Positions 56,871 through 64,000 of a stretch of 64,000 nucleotides of DNA are shown piece by piece. The DNA comes from Oceanitalea sp047302425 (GTDB taxonomy: Bacteria > Actinomycetota > Actinomycetes > Actinomycetales > Actinomycetaceae), in assembly GCF_047302425.1 (NCBI RefSeq), contig NZ_CP154855.1, positions 682,001 through 746,000 on the forward strand. Direction: 5' to 3'. The notes below the pieces were generated by a model that searched no databases, had not been told where the DNA came from, and saw only the letters and a program-made list of their open reading frames with translations. Each line of letters begins with the position of its first letter. Position 1 is the stretch's first letter. Both the position numbers and the translations under genes were made by a program.

Positions 56871-58154
56871 ATGACCCACTTCGGCAGCACCGGCGACGCC
56901 CGACGCGACGCCCACCTCGCCCGCGACGAGCGGGCCGCCCGCGAGCAGGCGGAGGTCGACGCCATGCTCCTGGGCGCCACCCCCACCCTTCCCTCGCCCG
57001 ACCCGGCCACCCGGGTGCCCTCGGTCGACGAGCTCGCCGACCGGCGCGACGTGCGGGTGCTCCCGCACGGCCGCCGCCGCGGCTGGGCGGCGCTCGGTGG
57101 CACCGCCGCGGCAGCCGCGCTCCTCGCGAGCCTCGGCACCGCCGCGGTCACCGGCGCCCTCGACGAGCCCGGCCTCGGCAGCCCGACGACGGCCGCCCCC
57201 ACCCAGGTCGTCCCGGCGAGCTCCACCTCGGCCACCCCCGACTGGCAGGCCGTGACGGCCGCCGTGCGCGAGTCCGTCGTCGCCATCGACGTCGTCACCG
57301 CCTCGGGGCAGGGCCAGGGCTCCGGCGTCGTCATCGACGCCGACGGCCACGTCCTCACCAACAGCCACGTCGTCGACGGCGCGCGCTCGCTGCGCGTCTC
57401 CCTCGCCGACGGCCGCCTCCTCGAGGCCGAGCTCGTCGGCCAGGACGAGACGACGGACCTCGCCGTCGTCCGTCTCGTCGACCCGCCCGCGGACCTCTCC
57501 CCGGCGACCCTCGGCAGCTCCGCCGAGCTCGCCGTCGGCCAGGCGGTCCTCGCCGTCGGTAACCCGCTCGGGCTGGACTCGACGGCGACGACCGGCATCA
57601 TCTCCGCCCTCGACCGCCCGGTCGTCACGCAGAGCCGCACCCAGTCGGTCGTGACGAACGCGATCCAGATCGACGCCGCCGTCAACCCCGGCAACTCCGG
57701 CGGCCCGCTCTTCGACGCCAAGGGCCAGGTCATCGGGATCAACAGCTCGATCGCCACGCTTTCCGGCGGCGGGGGCCCGTCCGGCAGCATCGGCCTCGGC
57801 TTCGCGATCCCGGTGGACCAGGCCGCGGACGTCGCCGAGCAGCTGGTCGAGGACGGCCGGGTCGAGCACGCCTTCCTCGGCGTCGGCCTCACCGACACGA
57901 CGGCGGAGGTCGACGGCGTCACGCGGGCCGGCGCCCGGGTCGAGCAGGTCGAGCAGGGCTCGCCCGCCGCGGAGGCGGGGCTCGAGCGCGGGGACGTCGT
58001 CACCGCGATCGACGGCCGCAGCGTCGACGGCTCGGCCGCGCTCACCGGCTACGTCCGCCAGTACTCCTCCGGTGACACCGCCACCCTCGACGTCGTCCGC
58101 GACGGAACCCTCACCGAGGTCGACGTCGAGCTGGCCACCCGTCCGACGGCCTGA
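56871..58154 (+). CDS. DegP/HtrA-type serine protease with PDZ domain
   Basis: A 427-residue membrane-anchored trypsin-like protease. Residues about 1-70 are a cytoplasmic tail, one membrane helix follows (about 72-92), then the protease domain with the triad in TNSHVV, DLAVVRL and GNSGGPL, and a C-terminal PDZ domain (about 330-420; GSPAAEAGLERGDVVTAIDG). It would degrade or refold damaged proteins outside the membrane. AGGAGG precedes the ATG. It separates the Sec-fdh cassette from menF. Confidence 0.92.
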   Translation: MTHFGSTGDARRDAHLARDERAAREQAEVDAMLLGATPTLPSPDPATRVPSVDELADRRDVRVLPHGRRRGWAALGGTAAAAALLASLGTAAVTGALDEPGLGSPTTAAPTQVVPASSTSATPDWQAVTAAVRESVVAIDVVTASGQGQGSGVVIDADGHVLTNSHVVDGARSLRVSLADGRLLEAELVGQDETTDLAVVRLVDPPADLSPATLGSSAELAVGQAVLAVGNPLGLDSTATTGIISALDRPVVTQSRTQSVVTNAIQIDAAVNPGNSGGPLFDAKGQVIGINSSIATLSGGGGPSGSIGLGFAIPVDQAADVAEQLVEDGRVEHAFLGVGLTDTTAEVDGVTRAGARVEQVEQGSPAAEAGLERGDVVTAIDGRSVDGSAALTGYVRQYSSGDTATLDVVRDGTLTEVDVELATRPTA

Positions 58155-58159
58155 GCCGC

Positions 58160-58185
58160 TGAGCCCCGCCCCAGGGCGGGGCTCA
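58160..58185. terminator. Bidirectional terminator between the protease gene and menF
   Basis: A perfect 12-bp inverted repeat (TGAGCCCCGCCC at 58160-58171 with 58174-58185) separated by two bases, so the real loop must be larger. It includes the menF stop codon. Confidence 0.75.
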
Positions 58186-59475
58186 GGTGGTGAGGGCGCT
58201 GCGCATGGGGCGCAGCTTCGCCTCCGACTCCCGCACCTCTGCGGCGGGGTCGGAGGCGGCGACGATCCCGCACCCGGCGAAGAGCCGCACCGTGCGTGGG
58301 CCGGTGACCTCGCCGGAGCGCAGCGCGATGCCCCACTCGCCGTCGCCGTCGGCGCCCATCCAGCCCACGGGACCGGCGTACCGGCCGCGGTCCATCCGCT
58401 CGGCCTCGGCGAGGACCTCGACCGCGAGGGGTGTGGGCGTCCCGCCGACGGCGGCCGTGGGGTGGAGCGCCGCCGCGAGCGCCAGCGAGCTGGGGCCCTC
58501 GGACGTCGAGCGGTCGATGACCCCGGTGACGTCGCTGGCCAGGTGCATGACGTTGGGCAGGTGGAGGACGAAGGGCGAGTCGGGCACGTTGAAGCTCGAG
58601 CAGTACGGGCCCAGCGCCTCGGCCACCGACTGGACCGCGAGCTCGTGCTCGCCCAGGTCCTTGGAGGAGCGGGCCAGCTCGGCGGCGTGCCGCAGGTCCT
58701 CGGCGTCGTCGCCGGTGCGCTGGATCGTGCCCGCGAGCACCCGGCAGGCCACCAGGCCCTGGTCGCGCCGCACGAGGAGCTCGGGCGTCGCCCCGACGAG
58801 CGAGTCGACGGCGAAGGTCCAGCAGGTGGGGTACTGGTCGGCGAGGTTGCGGAGCAGGTGGCGGACGTCGATGTCGGCGCTCGTGCGGGCGACGACGTCC
58901 CGCGCCATGACGACCTTCTCGACCGTGCCGGCGCGGATCGCCGCGACGACCTCGGCGACGGCCTCCTGCCACTGCGCGCTCGTGAGCGCGCCGTCGGTGA
59001 AGCTCACCTCGCCCGGGCCGGTGACGGGCACGACCTCCCCGCGGCTGTGCGCCAGGGACGGCTCGGCGCCCAGGCCCACCGGGCCGATGACGGTGAGCCA
59101 GCTGCGTCCCTCGCGGCGGCCGATGACGACGCGCGGCACGACGAGCGTGCCCCCGGACTGCGAGCGGCGGGAGAAGGCGAAGGAGCCGAAGGCGACCGGT
59201 CCGGTCCCGGGGACCCCGACGGCGTCCCGCACGACCATCGCGGCGGCGGTCCGCCGCCACCACGCGTCGGCGTCGATCATGCGCGTCGCGCCGGAGGTGT
59301 CGACACGGGCCGCCACGCCCCACCCGACGAGCCCGTCCCCGCGCCGCACCCAGCTCGCCGTCGTGGCGACGTCGGGGCGGGGGAGGAGGTCGAGGAGGTC
59401 GCCGGGGTCGGCGATCGGGACGGTGCGGGCGAGCAGCGGGACGCTCGCCGGCTCCCCGGCAGGTGCGGATGACAT
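58183..59475 (-). CDS. menF: Isochorismate synthase
   Basis: Converts chorismate to isochorismate, the entry step to menaquinone. The 430-residue chorismate-binding enzyme has KVVMARDVVARTSADID, FAVDSLVGATPELLVRRDQG, GTIQRTGDDAEDL, LHPTAAVGGTPTP and the final FAGCGIVAASDPAAEVRESEAKL block with the magnesium glutamates. It could also serve a siderophore, but its place beside menG favours menaquinone. TAGGAT seven bases before the ATG sets a leaderless start. menF lies just downstream of menG on the same strand. Confidence 0.92.
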   Translation of the reverse strand: MSSAPAGEPASVPLLARTVPIADPGDLLDLLPRPDVATTASWVRRGDGLVGWGVAARVDTSGATRMIDADAWWRRTAAAMVVRDAVGVPGTGPVAFGSFAFSRRSQSGGTLVVPRVVIGRREGRSWLTVIGPVGLGAEPSLAHSRGEVVPVTGPGEVSFTDGALTSAQWQEAVAEVVAAIRAGTVEKVVMARDVVARTSADIDVRHLLRNLADQYPTCWTFAVDSLVGATPELLVRRDQGLVACRVLAGTIQRTGDDAEDLRHAAELARSSKDLGEHELAVQSVAEALGPYCSSFNVPDSPFVLHLPNVMHLASDVTGVIDRSTSEGPSSLALAAALHPTAAVGGTPTPLAVEVLAEAERMDRGRYAGPVGWMGADGDGEWGIALRSGEVTGPRTVRLFAGCGIVAASDPAAEVRESEAKLRPMRSALTT

Positions 59476-59482
59476 CGTGGCG

Positions 59483-59488
59483 ATCCTA
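59483..59488 (-). promoter_or_regulatory. -10 element of menF, leaderless type
   Basis: Minus strand TAGGAT, seven bases before the ATG at 59475. It overlaps the region of the menG stop, so menF can be made independently of menG. Confidence 0.55.
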
Positions 59489-59492
59489 CGGC

Positions 59493-60182
59493 TCAGCGCG
59501 TCGCGCGGTGCAGCGCGACGATGCCCCCGGAGAGGTTGCGGTAGCCGACCGAGCGCCACCCGGCGGCCGACACGAGGCGGGCCAGCCCCTGCTGGTCGGG
59601 CCAGGCCGTGATGGACTCGGCGAGGTAGCCGTAGGCGTCGGTGTTGGAGGAGACGAGCCGCGCCACCCGGGGCAGCACGTGGGTGAGGTACCACGTGTAG
59701 AGCACCCGGAACGGGGCGAAGGTGGGCCGGGAGAACTCGCAGATCACCAGGCGCCCGCCGGGGCGGGTCACGCGGCGCATCTCGCGCAGCGCCAGCTCGG
59801 TGTCGACGACGTTGCGCAGCCCGAAGGAGATCGTCACGACGTCGAAGGACTCGTCGGCGAAGGGCAGGCGGGTCGCGTCACCGGCGACGAAGCTGAGGTC
59901 CGGGCGGCGGCGCTTGCCCACCCCGACCATGCCGGTGGAGAAGTCGCAGGGCACGACGGCGACGCCGGCGTCCGCGTAGGCCTCGCTCGAGGTGCCGGTC
60001 CCGGCGGCGAGGTCGAGGACCCGCATCCCCGGCTCGGCGGCGACCGCACGCCTGGTGGCCACGCGCCACGCGCGGTCCTGCCACAGGGAGAGGATGTCGT
60101 TGGTCACGTCGTAGCGCTTGGCGACGGCGTCGAACATCCTCGCCACCTCGCGTGGCTGCTTGTCCAGGTCGGCTCGGCTCAT
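59493..60182 (-). CDS. menG: Demethylmenaquinone methyltransferase
   Basis: An S-adenosylmethionine-dependent enzyme (UbiE/MenG family) doing the last step of menaquinone synthesis. The 229-residue protein has the UbiE opening FDAVAKRYDVTNDILSLWQDRAWR, SAM motif I LDLAAGTG near residue 56, FDVVTISFGLRNVVD and the C-terminal GWRSVGYRNLSGGIVALH. It diverges from the reductase gene over 142 bp that contains two palindromes. Confidence 0.95.
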   Translation of the reverse strand: MSRADLDKQPREVARMFDAVAKRYDVTNDILSLWQDRAWRVATRRAVAAEPGMRVLDLAAGTGTSSEAYADAGVAVVPCDFSTGMVGVGKRRRPDLSFVAGDATRLPFADESFDVVTISFGLRNVVDTELALREMRRVTRPGGRLVICEFSRPTFAPFRVLYTWYLTHVLPRVARLVSSNTDAYGYLAESITAWPDQQGLARLVSAAGWRSVGYRNLSGGIVALHRATR

Positions 60183-60218
60183 GGCGGCATTCTCCCAGGG
60201 CGGCGAGCACGCGCCTGG

Positions 60219-60232
60219 TTAGGTGAACCTAA
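60219..60232. promoter_or_regulatory. Candidate DtxR/IdeR-type iron box
   Basis: TTAGGTGAACCTAA is a perfect 6-bp inverted repeat with two central bases. It resembles the TTAGG...CCTAA core of actinobacterial iron-repressor sites, although the full 19-bp pattern is not present. It lies between menG and menJ. Confidence 0.5.
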
Positions 60233-60255
60233 GCGGTTCGCGCGTCGCGAACTTT

Positions 60256-60268
60256 GTAGACTGTCTAC
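60256..60268. promoter_or_regulatory. Palindromic operator overlapping a -10 element of the reductase gene
   Basis: GTAGACTGTCTAC is a perfect 6-bp inverted repeat about one central T. It contains TAGACT, a likely plus-strand -10, so a protein bound here would block the promoter. The regulator is unknown. Confidence 0.55.
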
Positions 60269-60324
60269 GCATCACGGCGCCGCTCTGGACGCCGGAGAGC
60301 ACCCGAGGATCCAGGAGAGGTGAC

Positions 60325-61617
60325 GTGCGCGCAGCCCACGATGACGCAGACGTCATCGTTGTCGGTGCAGGTCCCGCGGGCTCCGCCACCGCCCACTACC
60401 TCGCCCTCACGGGGCTGGACGTCCTCCTCCTGGAGAAGGCCACCTTCCCGCGCGACAAGATCTGCGGCGACGGCCTCACCCCGCGCGCCGTCGCCGAGCT
60501 CATCCGGATGGGCGTGCCCACGGAGGAGTCCGACGGCTGGATCCGCAACTGGGGCCTGCGCACCTATGGCGCCGGGCACCGCATCGAGATCCCGTGGCCC
60601 GAGCTCGCGGAGATGCCCTCCTACGGCCTCGCGCGCTCGCGGATGAACCTCGACGAGACCCTCGCGCGCCACGCGGTCGCCAGCGGCGCCCGCCTCCTCG
60701 AGGGCGTGGCCGTCACCGGCCCCGTCCGCCACGAGCGCTCGGGCCGCATCCTCGGCGTCACCACCCGCTCGGTCGACGCCACGGGCCGGCGGACGGGGGA
60801 GGAGCGCACCTACCGCGCCCGCATCGTCGTCGACGCCGGCGGGGTCTCGGCCCGCCTCGCCACGACGATGGGGATCGAGAAGAACGACAACCGCCCCATG
60901 GGCGTGGCGATCCGCACCTACTTCAAGAGCCCGCGCCACGACGACCCGATGATGGAGTCGCACCTGGAGCTGTGGGACGGCGAGCCCGGCAAGTCGAACC
61001 TCATGCCCGGCTACGGCTGGATCTTCGCCCTGGGCGACGGCACGGTCAACGTGGGCCTCGGCTCGCTCAGCTCCACCGCCAAGCCCACGAAGCTCGACTA
61101 CAAGGCGCTGTTCGCCACGTGGATGCGCAACGCGCCGGCCGAGTGGGAGTTCACGCCCGAGAACCAGGTGGGCGAGCTGCGCAGCGCCGCCCTGCCCATG
61201 GCCTTCAACCGCAAGCCGCACTACTCCCAGGGGATGCTCCTCGTCGGTGACTCCGGCGGCATGGTCTCCCCGTTCAACGGTGAGGGCATCGCCTACGCGA
61301 TGCAGTCCGGCCGGATCGCGGCAGACGTCGTCTCCCAGGCCCTGGCGCGCACGACGCCCTACGCCATGGAGAAGGCGCTGCGCACCTACCCCGCCATCCT
61401 CGCCGACGAGCTCGGCGGCTACTTCACGATGGGCCAGGTCTTCGCCCGCCTCATCGAGCGGCCCGAGATCATGCGGGCCTGCGTGAAGTACGGCCTGCCG
61501 CGTCCCGTCCTCATGCGCTTCGTCATGAAGCTCCTGTCCGACGGCTTCGACCGCCGGGACGGGGACTGGATGGATAGGCTCATCGCGGCCCTGAGCAGGG
61601 CGGTGCCCGCGTCGTGA
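60325..61617 (+). CDS. menJ: Geranylgeranyl reductase family flavoprotein, probable menaquinone reductase MenJ
   Basis: A 430-residue FAD enzyme. The dinucleotide motif VIVVGAGPAGSATA is near residue 10, then FPRDKICGDGLTPRAVAEL, typical of geranylgeranyl reductases, and VGDSGGMVSPFNGEGIAYAMQSG near residue 308. Mycobacterial MenJ (Rv0561c), of this family and also near menG, saturates one isoprene unit of menaquinone; the same role is likely here. The GTG has AGGAGAGG upstream. It lies 70 bases before nuoA. Confidence 0.88.
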   Translation: MRAAHDDADVIVVGAGPAGSATAHYLALTGLDVLLLEKATFPRDKICGDGLTPRAVAELIRMGVPTEESDGWIRNWGLRTYGAGHRIEIPWPELAEMPSYGLARSRMNLDETLARHAVASGARLLEGVAVTGPVRHERSGRILGVTTRSVDATGRRTGEERTYRARIVVDAGGVSARLATTMGIEKNDNRPMGVAIRTYFKSPRHDDPMMESHLELWDGEPGKSNLMPGYGWIFALGDGTVNVGLGSLSSTAKPTKLDYKALFATWMRNAPAEWEFTPENQVGELRSAALPMAFNRKPHYSQGMLLVGDSGGMVSPFNGEGIAYAMQSGRIAADVVSQALARTTPYAMEKALRTYPAILADELGGYFTMGQVFARLIERPEIMRACVKYGLPRPVLMRFVMKLLSDGFDRRDGDWMDRLIAALSRAVPAS

Positions 61618-61687
61618 GCCAACGAGACGGACACCCCAGCAGCCGGCGGGCCACGCCCACCGCACACCGAGCAACCACGGAGGCACG

Positions 61688-62047
61688 ATGAACCCCTTCG
61701 TCCCGATCCTCGTCATGGCGGCAGCAGCCGCCGCCCTGGCGATCGGTGGCCTCGCGGCGAGCGCGGTCATCGGGCCCCGGCGCTACAACCGGGTCAAGGT
61801 CGCCAACTACGAGTGCGGTGTGGAGGCCACGCCGCGCGCCACGGGCGCCGGCCGCTTCCCGATCAAGTACTACCTCGTGGCGATGACCTTCATCGTCTTC
61901 GACGTCGAGGTCATCTTCCTCGTGCCGTGGGCCATCGCCTTCAGCGAGCTGGCTGCCTTCGGCCTCATCGCCGCGCTCGCGTTCATCGCCATCATCACCG
62001 TGCCTTTCGCCTACGAGTGGCGGCGCGGCGCCCTTGAGTGGGACTGA
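61688..62047 (+). CDS. nuoA: NADH-quinone oxidoreductase subunit A
   Basis: A 119-residue membrane subunit of complex I with three helices. The conserved loop ANYECGVEATPRATGAGRFPIKYYL and FDVEVIFLVPWA (with the charged residues near the quinone site) are typical. The ATG has GGAGG. First gene of the nuo operon, which continues beyond the window; 10 bases separate it from nuoB. Confidence 0.96.
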   Translation: MNPFVPILVMAAAAAALAIGGLAASAVIGPRRYNRVKVANYECGVEATPRATGAGRFPIKYYLVAMTFIVFDVEVIFLVPWAIAFSELAAFGLIAALAFIAIITVPFAYEWRRGALEWD

Positions 62048-62057
62048 GGAGGACAAC

Positions 62058-62612
62058 ATGGGTCTGGAAGAGAAGCTCCCCGCGGGGTTCATGCTCACGA
62101 CCGTGGAGAAGGCCGTCGGTCTGGCCCGCAAGGGGTCGATGTGGCCGGTCACCATGGGCCTGGCGTGCTGCGCCATCGAGATGATGGCTGCGGGCACGCC
62201 CCGCTTCGACATCTCCCGCTTCGGCATGGAGGTGTTCCGCGCCTCCCCGCGCCACGCCGACCTCATGATCGTCTCGGGCCGCGTCAGCCAGAAGATGGCG
62301 CCCGTCGTCCGGCAGATCTACGACCAGATGTCGGACCCCAAGTGGGTCATCTCGATGGGCGTGTGCGCCTCCAGCGGCGGCATGTTCAACAACTACGCGA
62401 TCATCCAGGGCGTCGACCACCTCGTGCCCGTGGACATCTACCTGCCCGGCTGCCCGCCGCGCCCGGAGATGCTCATCAACGCGATCATGGCGCTGCACGA
62501 CCAGGTCAAGCACGAGCCCCTCGGTGCCAACCGTGAGGCCGTCGCGCGTGCGGCGGAGGAGGCGGCCCTCGCCGCCACTCCCACCCACCAGATGAAGGGG
62601 CTGCTGGCGTGA
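62058..62612 (+). CDS. nuoB: NADH-quinone oxidoreductase subunit B
   Basis: A 184-residue complex I subunit carrying the N2 [4Fe-4S] cluster nearest the quinone. The ligands are the tandem cysteines in GLACCAIEMM, the cysteine in MGVCASSGGMFNNY and that in YLPGCPPRPE. GAGGAGG lies before ATG 62058; an upstream GTG at 62034 would overlap nuoA and lacks support. Four-base overlap with nuoC. Confidence 0.97.
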   Translation: MGLEEKLPAGFMLTTVEKAVGLARKGSMWPVTMGLACCAIEMMAAGTPRFDISRFGMEVFRASPRHADLMIVSGRVSQKMAPVVRQIYDQMSDPKWVISMGVCASSGGMFNNYAIIQGVDHLVPVDIYLPGCPPRPEMLINAIMALHDQVKHEPLGANREAVARAAEEAALAATPTHQMKGLLA

Positions 62613-63415
62613 GCGAGCGCGAGGACGAGAAGAAGTCCGCCGCCGACGTCGTCAAGCCGGGGCACGGCACGACGGGCGCGCAGTCGACCACCGAGGCGGC
62701 CCTCGAGGCCGCCGGCCAGAACATCCCCGCCGGCCCCGTCGGCGGACGCCGCGAGCTCGAGGTCGTCGACGTGCGCCGCGGCATGTTCGGCGTGCACGGC
62801 AGCGGTGACACCTCCGGCTTCGGTGGGCTCGTCGCGACCGTCGCGATGCCGCCCGCCGCCGAGCGGCCCTACGGCAGCTGGTTCGACGAGGTCGTCGACA
62901 TCCTCGTCGAGCTCCTCGAGGGCGAGGGCATCGACCCCGACACCGCCATCGAGAAGGTCGTCGTCGACCGCGGCGAGCTGACCCTCTTCCTCGCCCGCGA
63001 GCACCTGCGCCAGGTCGCCCAGTGGCTGCGCGACGACCAGGACCTGCGCTTCGAGCTGTGCATGGGCGTCTCCGGCGTCCACTTCCCGGCCGACGTCGAC
63101 CGCGAGCTCCACGCCGTCTACCACCTCATCTCCCTCACCCACAGCCGCCAGCTGCGCCTGGAGGTCGCCGTCGCCGACGCCGACCCCCACGTGCCGACGA
63201 TCGTCGACATCTACCCGGGCAACGACTGGCACGAGCGGGAGACCTGGGACCTCATGGGGATCGTCTTCGACGGCCACCCCTCCCTCGCCCGCACCGCGCT
63301 GCCCGACGACTGGGTCGGTCACCCGCAGCGCAAGGACTACCCGCTGGGCGGGATCCCGGTCGAGTACAAGGGCGGGACGATCCCGCCGCCCGACACCCGG
63401 AGGTCTTACAGCTGA
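62609..63415 (+). CDS. nuoC: NADH-quinone oxidoreductase subunit C
   Basis: A 268-residue 30-kDa-type subunit of the peripheral arm of complex I. The first 60 or so residues are a charged actinobacterial extension; the conserved core ends with WHERETWDLMGIVFDGHP and HPQRKDYPLGGIPVEYKG. GTG start overlaps the nuoB stop. The stop overlaps the nuoD start by one base. Confidence 0.96.
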   Translation: MSEREDEKKSAADVVKPGHGTTGAQSTTEAALEAAGQNIPAGPVGGRRELEVVDVRRGMFGVHGSGDTSGFGGLVATVAMPPAAERPYGSWFDEVVDILVELLEGEGIDPDTAIEKVVVDRGELTLFLAREHLRQVAQWLRDDQDLRFELCMGVSGVHFPADVDRELHAVYHLISLTHSRQLRLEVAVADADPHVPTIVDIYPGNDWHERETWDLMGIVFDGHPSLARTALPDDWVGHPQRKDYPLGGIPVEYKGGTIPPPDTRRSYS

Positions 63416-64000
63416 TGGCCGAGCACACCAACCTGCACGCCACCGGGCCTGCGCTCGACTCGCAGACCGGCCCCGAGTTCACCGCCGACGGCGGTGACTG
63501 GGCGTCCATCGCCGCCGAGGCCGAGCGCCTGGGCGAGGAGCGCATCGTCGTCAACATGGGCCCGGTGCACCCCTCCACCCACGGCGTGCTCCGGCTCATC
63601 CTTGACATCGAGGGCGAGACGGTCAACGAGCTGCGCGTCGGTACCGGGTACCTCCACACCGGTATCGAGAAGAACATGGAGTACCGCAACTGGTCCCAGG
63701 GCGTGACGTTCTGCACGCGCATGGACTACGTCGCCCCGCTGTTCCAGGAGGCGGCCTACTGCCTCGGTGTGGAGAAGCTCCTCGGCATCACCGACGAGAT
63801 CCCGGCGCGCGCGACGCTCATCCGCGTCCTCGTCATGGAGCTCAACCGCATCGCCTCGCACATCGTCGCGATCGCGACCGCCGGTAACGAGCTCGGCGCC
63901 ACGACGATGATGACGATCGGCTTCCGCGCCCGCGAGGAGATCCTACGGATCCTCGAGCACATCACCGGCCTGCGGATGAACCACGCCTACATCCGCCCCG
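63415..64000 (+). CDS. nuoD: NADH-quinone oxidoreductase subunit D, 3'-truncated by window edge
   Basis: The 49-kDa subunit of complex I, which forms the quinone pocket with NuoB. About 195 residues are present. VNMGPVHPSTHGVLRL near residue 47 holds the quinone-site histidine, followed by VGTGYLHTGIEKNMEYR and MELNRIASH. The frame is open to the last base. ATG overlaps the nuoC stop (TGATG). Confidence 0.97.
   Translation, partial: MAEHTNLHATGPALDSQTGPEFTADGGDWASIAAEAERLGEERIVVNMGPVHPSTHGVLRLILDIEGETVNELRVGTGYLHTGIEKNMEYRNWSQGVTFCTRMDYVAPLFQEAAYCLGVEKLLGITDEIPARATLIRVLVMELNRIASHIVAIATAGNELGATTMMTIGFRAREEILRILEHITGLRMNHAYIRP

Overview
The window is about 64 kb of very GC-rich DNA with actinobacterial gene content: DisA, a RadA neighbour, menaquinone instead of ubiquinone, the System II cytochrome c maturation operon, a 32-residue bS22-type ribosomal protein, DUF3180, DUF4229 and DUF3048 proteins, and many mRNAs that look leaderless. 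It is probably a member of the Micrococcales (Georgenia/Cellulomonas-like), but the genus cannot be fixed from the sequence alone. No rRNA, phage, transposase or CRISPR array was seen. The window opens inside folK and closes inside nuoD.

Left part (1-9.8 kb): the end of a folate operon (folK, DUF3180), two bacterial-PH-domain membrane proteins, a DUF2520-PanC fusion with panD (pantothenate), an AEC carrier, a uridine-kinase-like P-loop protein and lysS. Next (9.8-20.6 kb) come a YihY protein, a hydrolase, a von Willebrand/substrate-binding membrane protein, an acyl-CoA dehydrogenase, an ankyrin-catalase-Fur oxidative stress group, a GNAT enzyme, a lipoprotein and mutY. From 20.6 to 26.3 kb a minus-strand block holds disA, radA, an aldose epimerase and a TrkA/TrkH potassium system. 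From 26.3 to 31.8 kb are acuC, a small helix-turn-helix protein, a GlgC-like nucleotidyltransferase, bS22, a SerB-like phosphatase, a glutaredoxin-like protein, YceI and a histidine phosphatase.

Right part (31.8-64 kb) is a respiratory region: thioredoxin-ccdA-resB-ccsB (cytochrome c maturation), then menA, menE, menB, menC and menD (menaquinone). The men block is interrupted at 44.8-58.2 kb by a complete selenocysteine system and its client enzyme. On the minus strand, tRNA-Sec is followed by selA and selB. Diverging from them are selD, a selenocysteine-containing formate dehydrogenase read through an in-frame UGA, its iron-sulfur subunit, an NrfD-type membrane subunit and a FocA formate channel; fdhD converges on that operon. 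After this come a DegP-like protease, menF, menG, a MenJ-type reductase, and nuoA-B-C-D.

Together the right half makes menaquinone, loads it with electrons from formate and NADH, and matures the cytochromes that would drain it. The most notable observations are: the self-contained Sec-formate dehydrogenase cassette inside the men-nuo block, with a bacterial SECIS hairpin 11 nt after the UGA; more than twenty genes with a -10 hexamer 5-7 nt before the start codon; a family of dispersed palindromes at three convergent gene ends; and an unexplained structured intergenic region at 39.7-40.0 kb.
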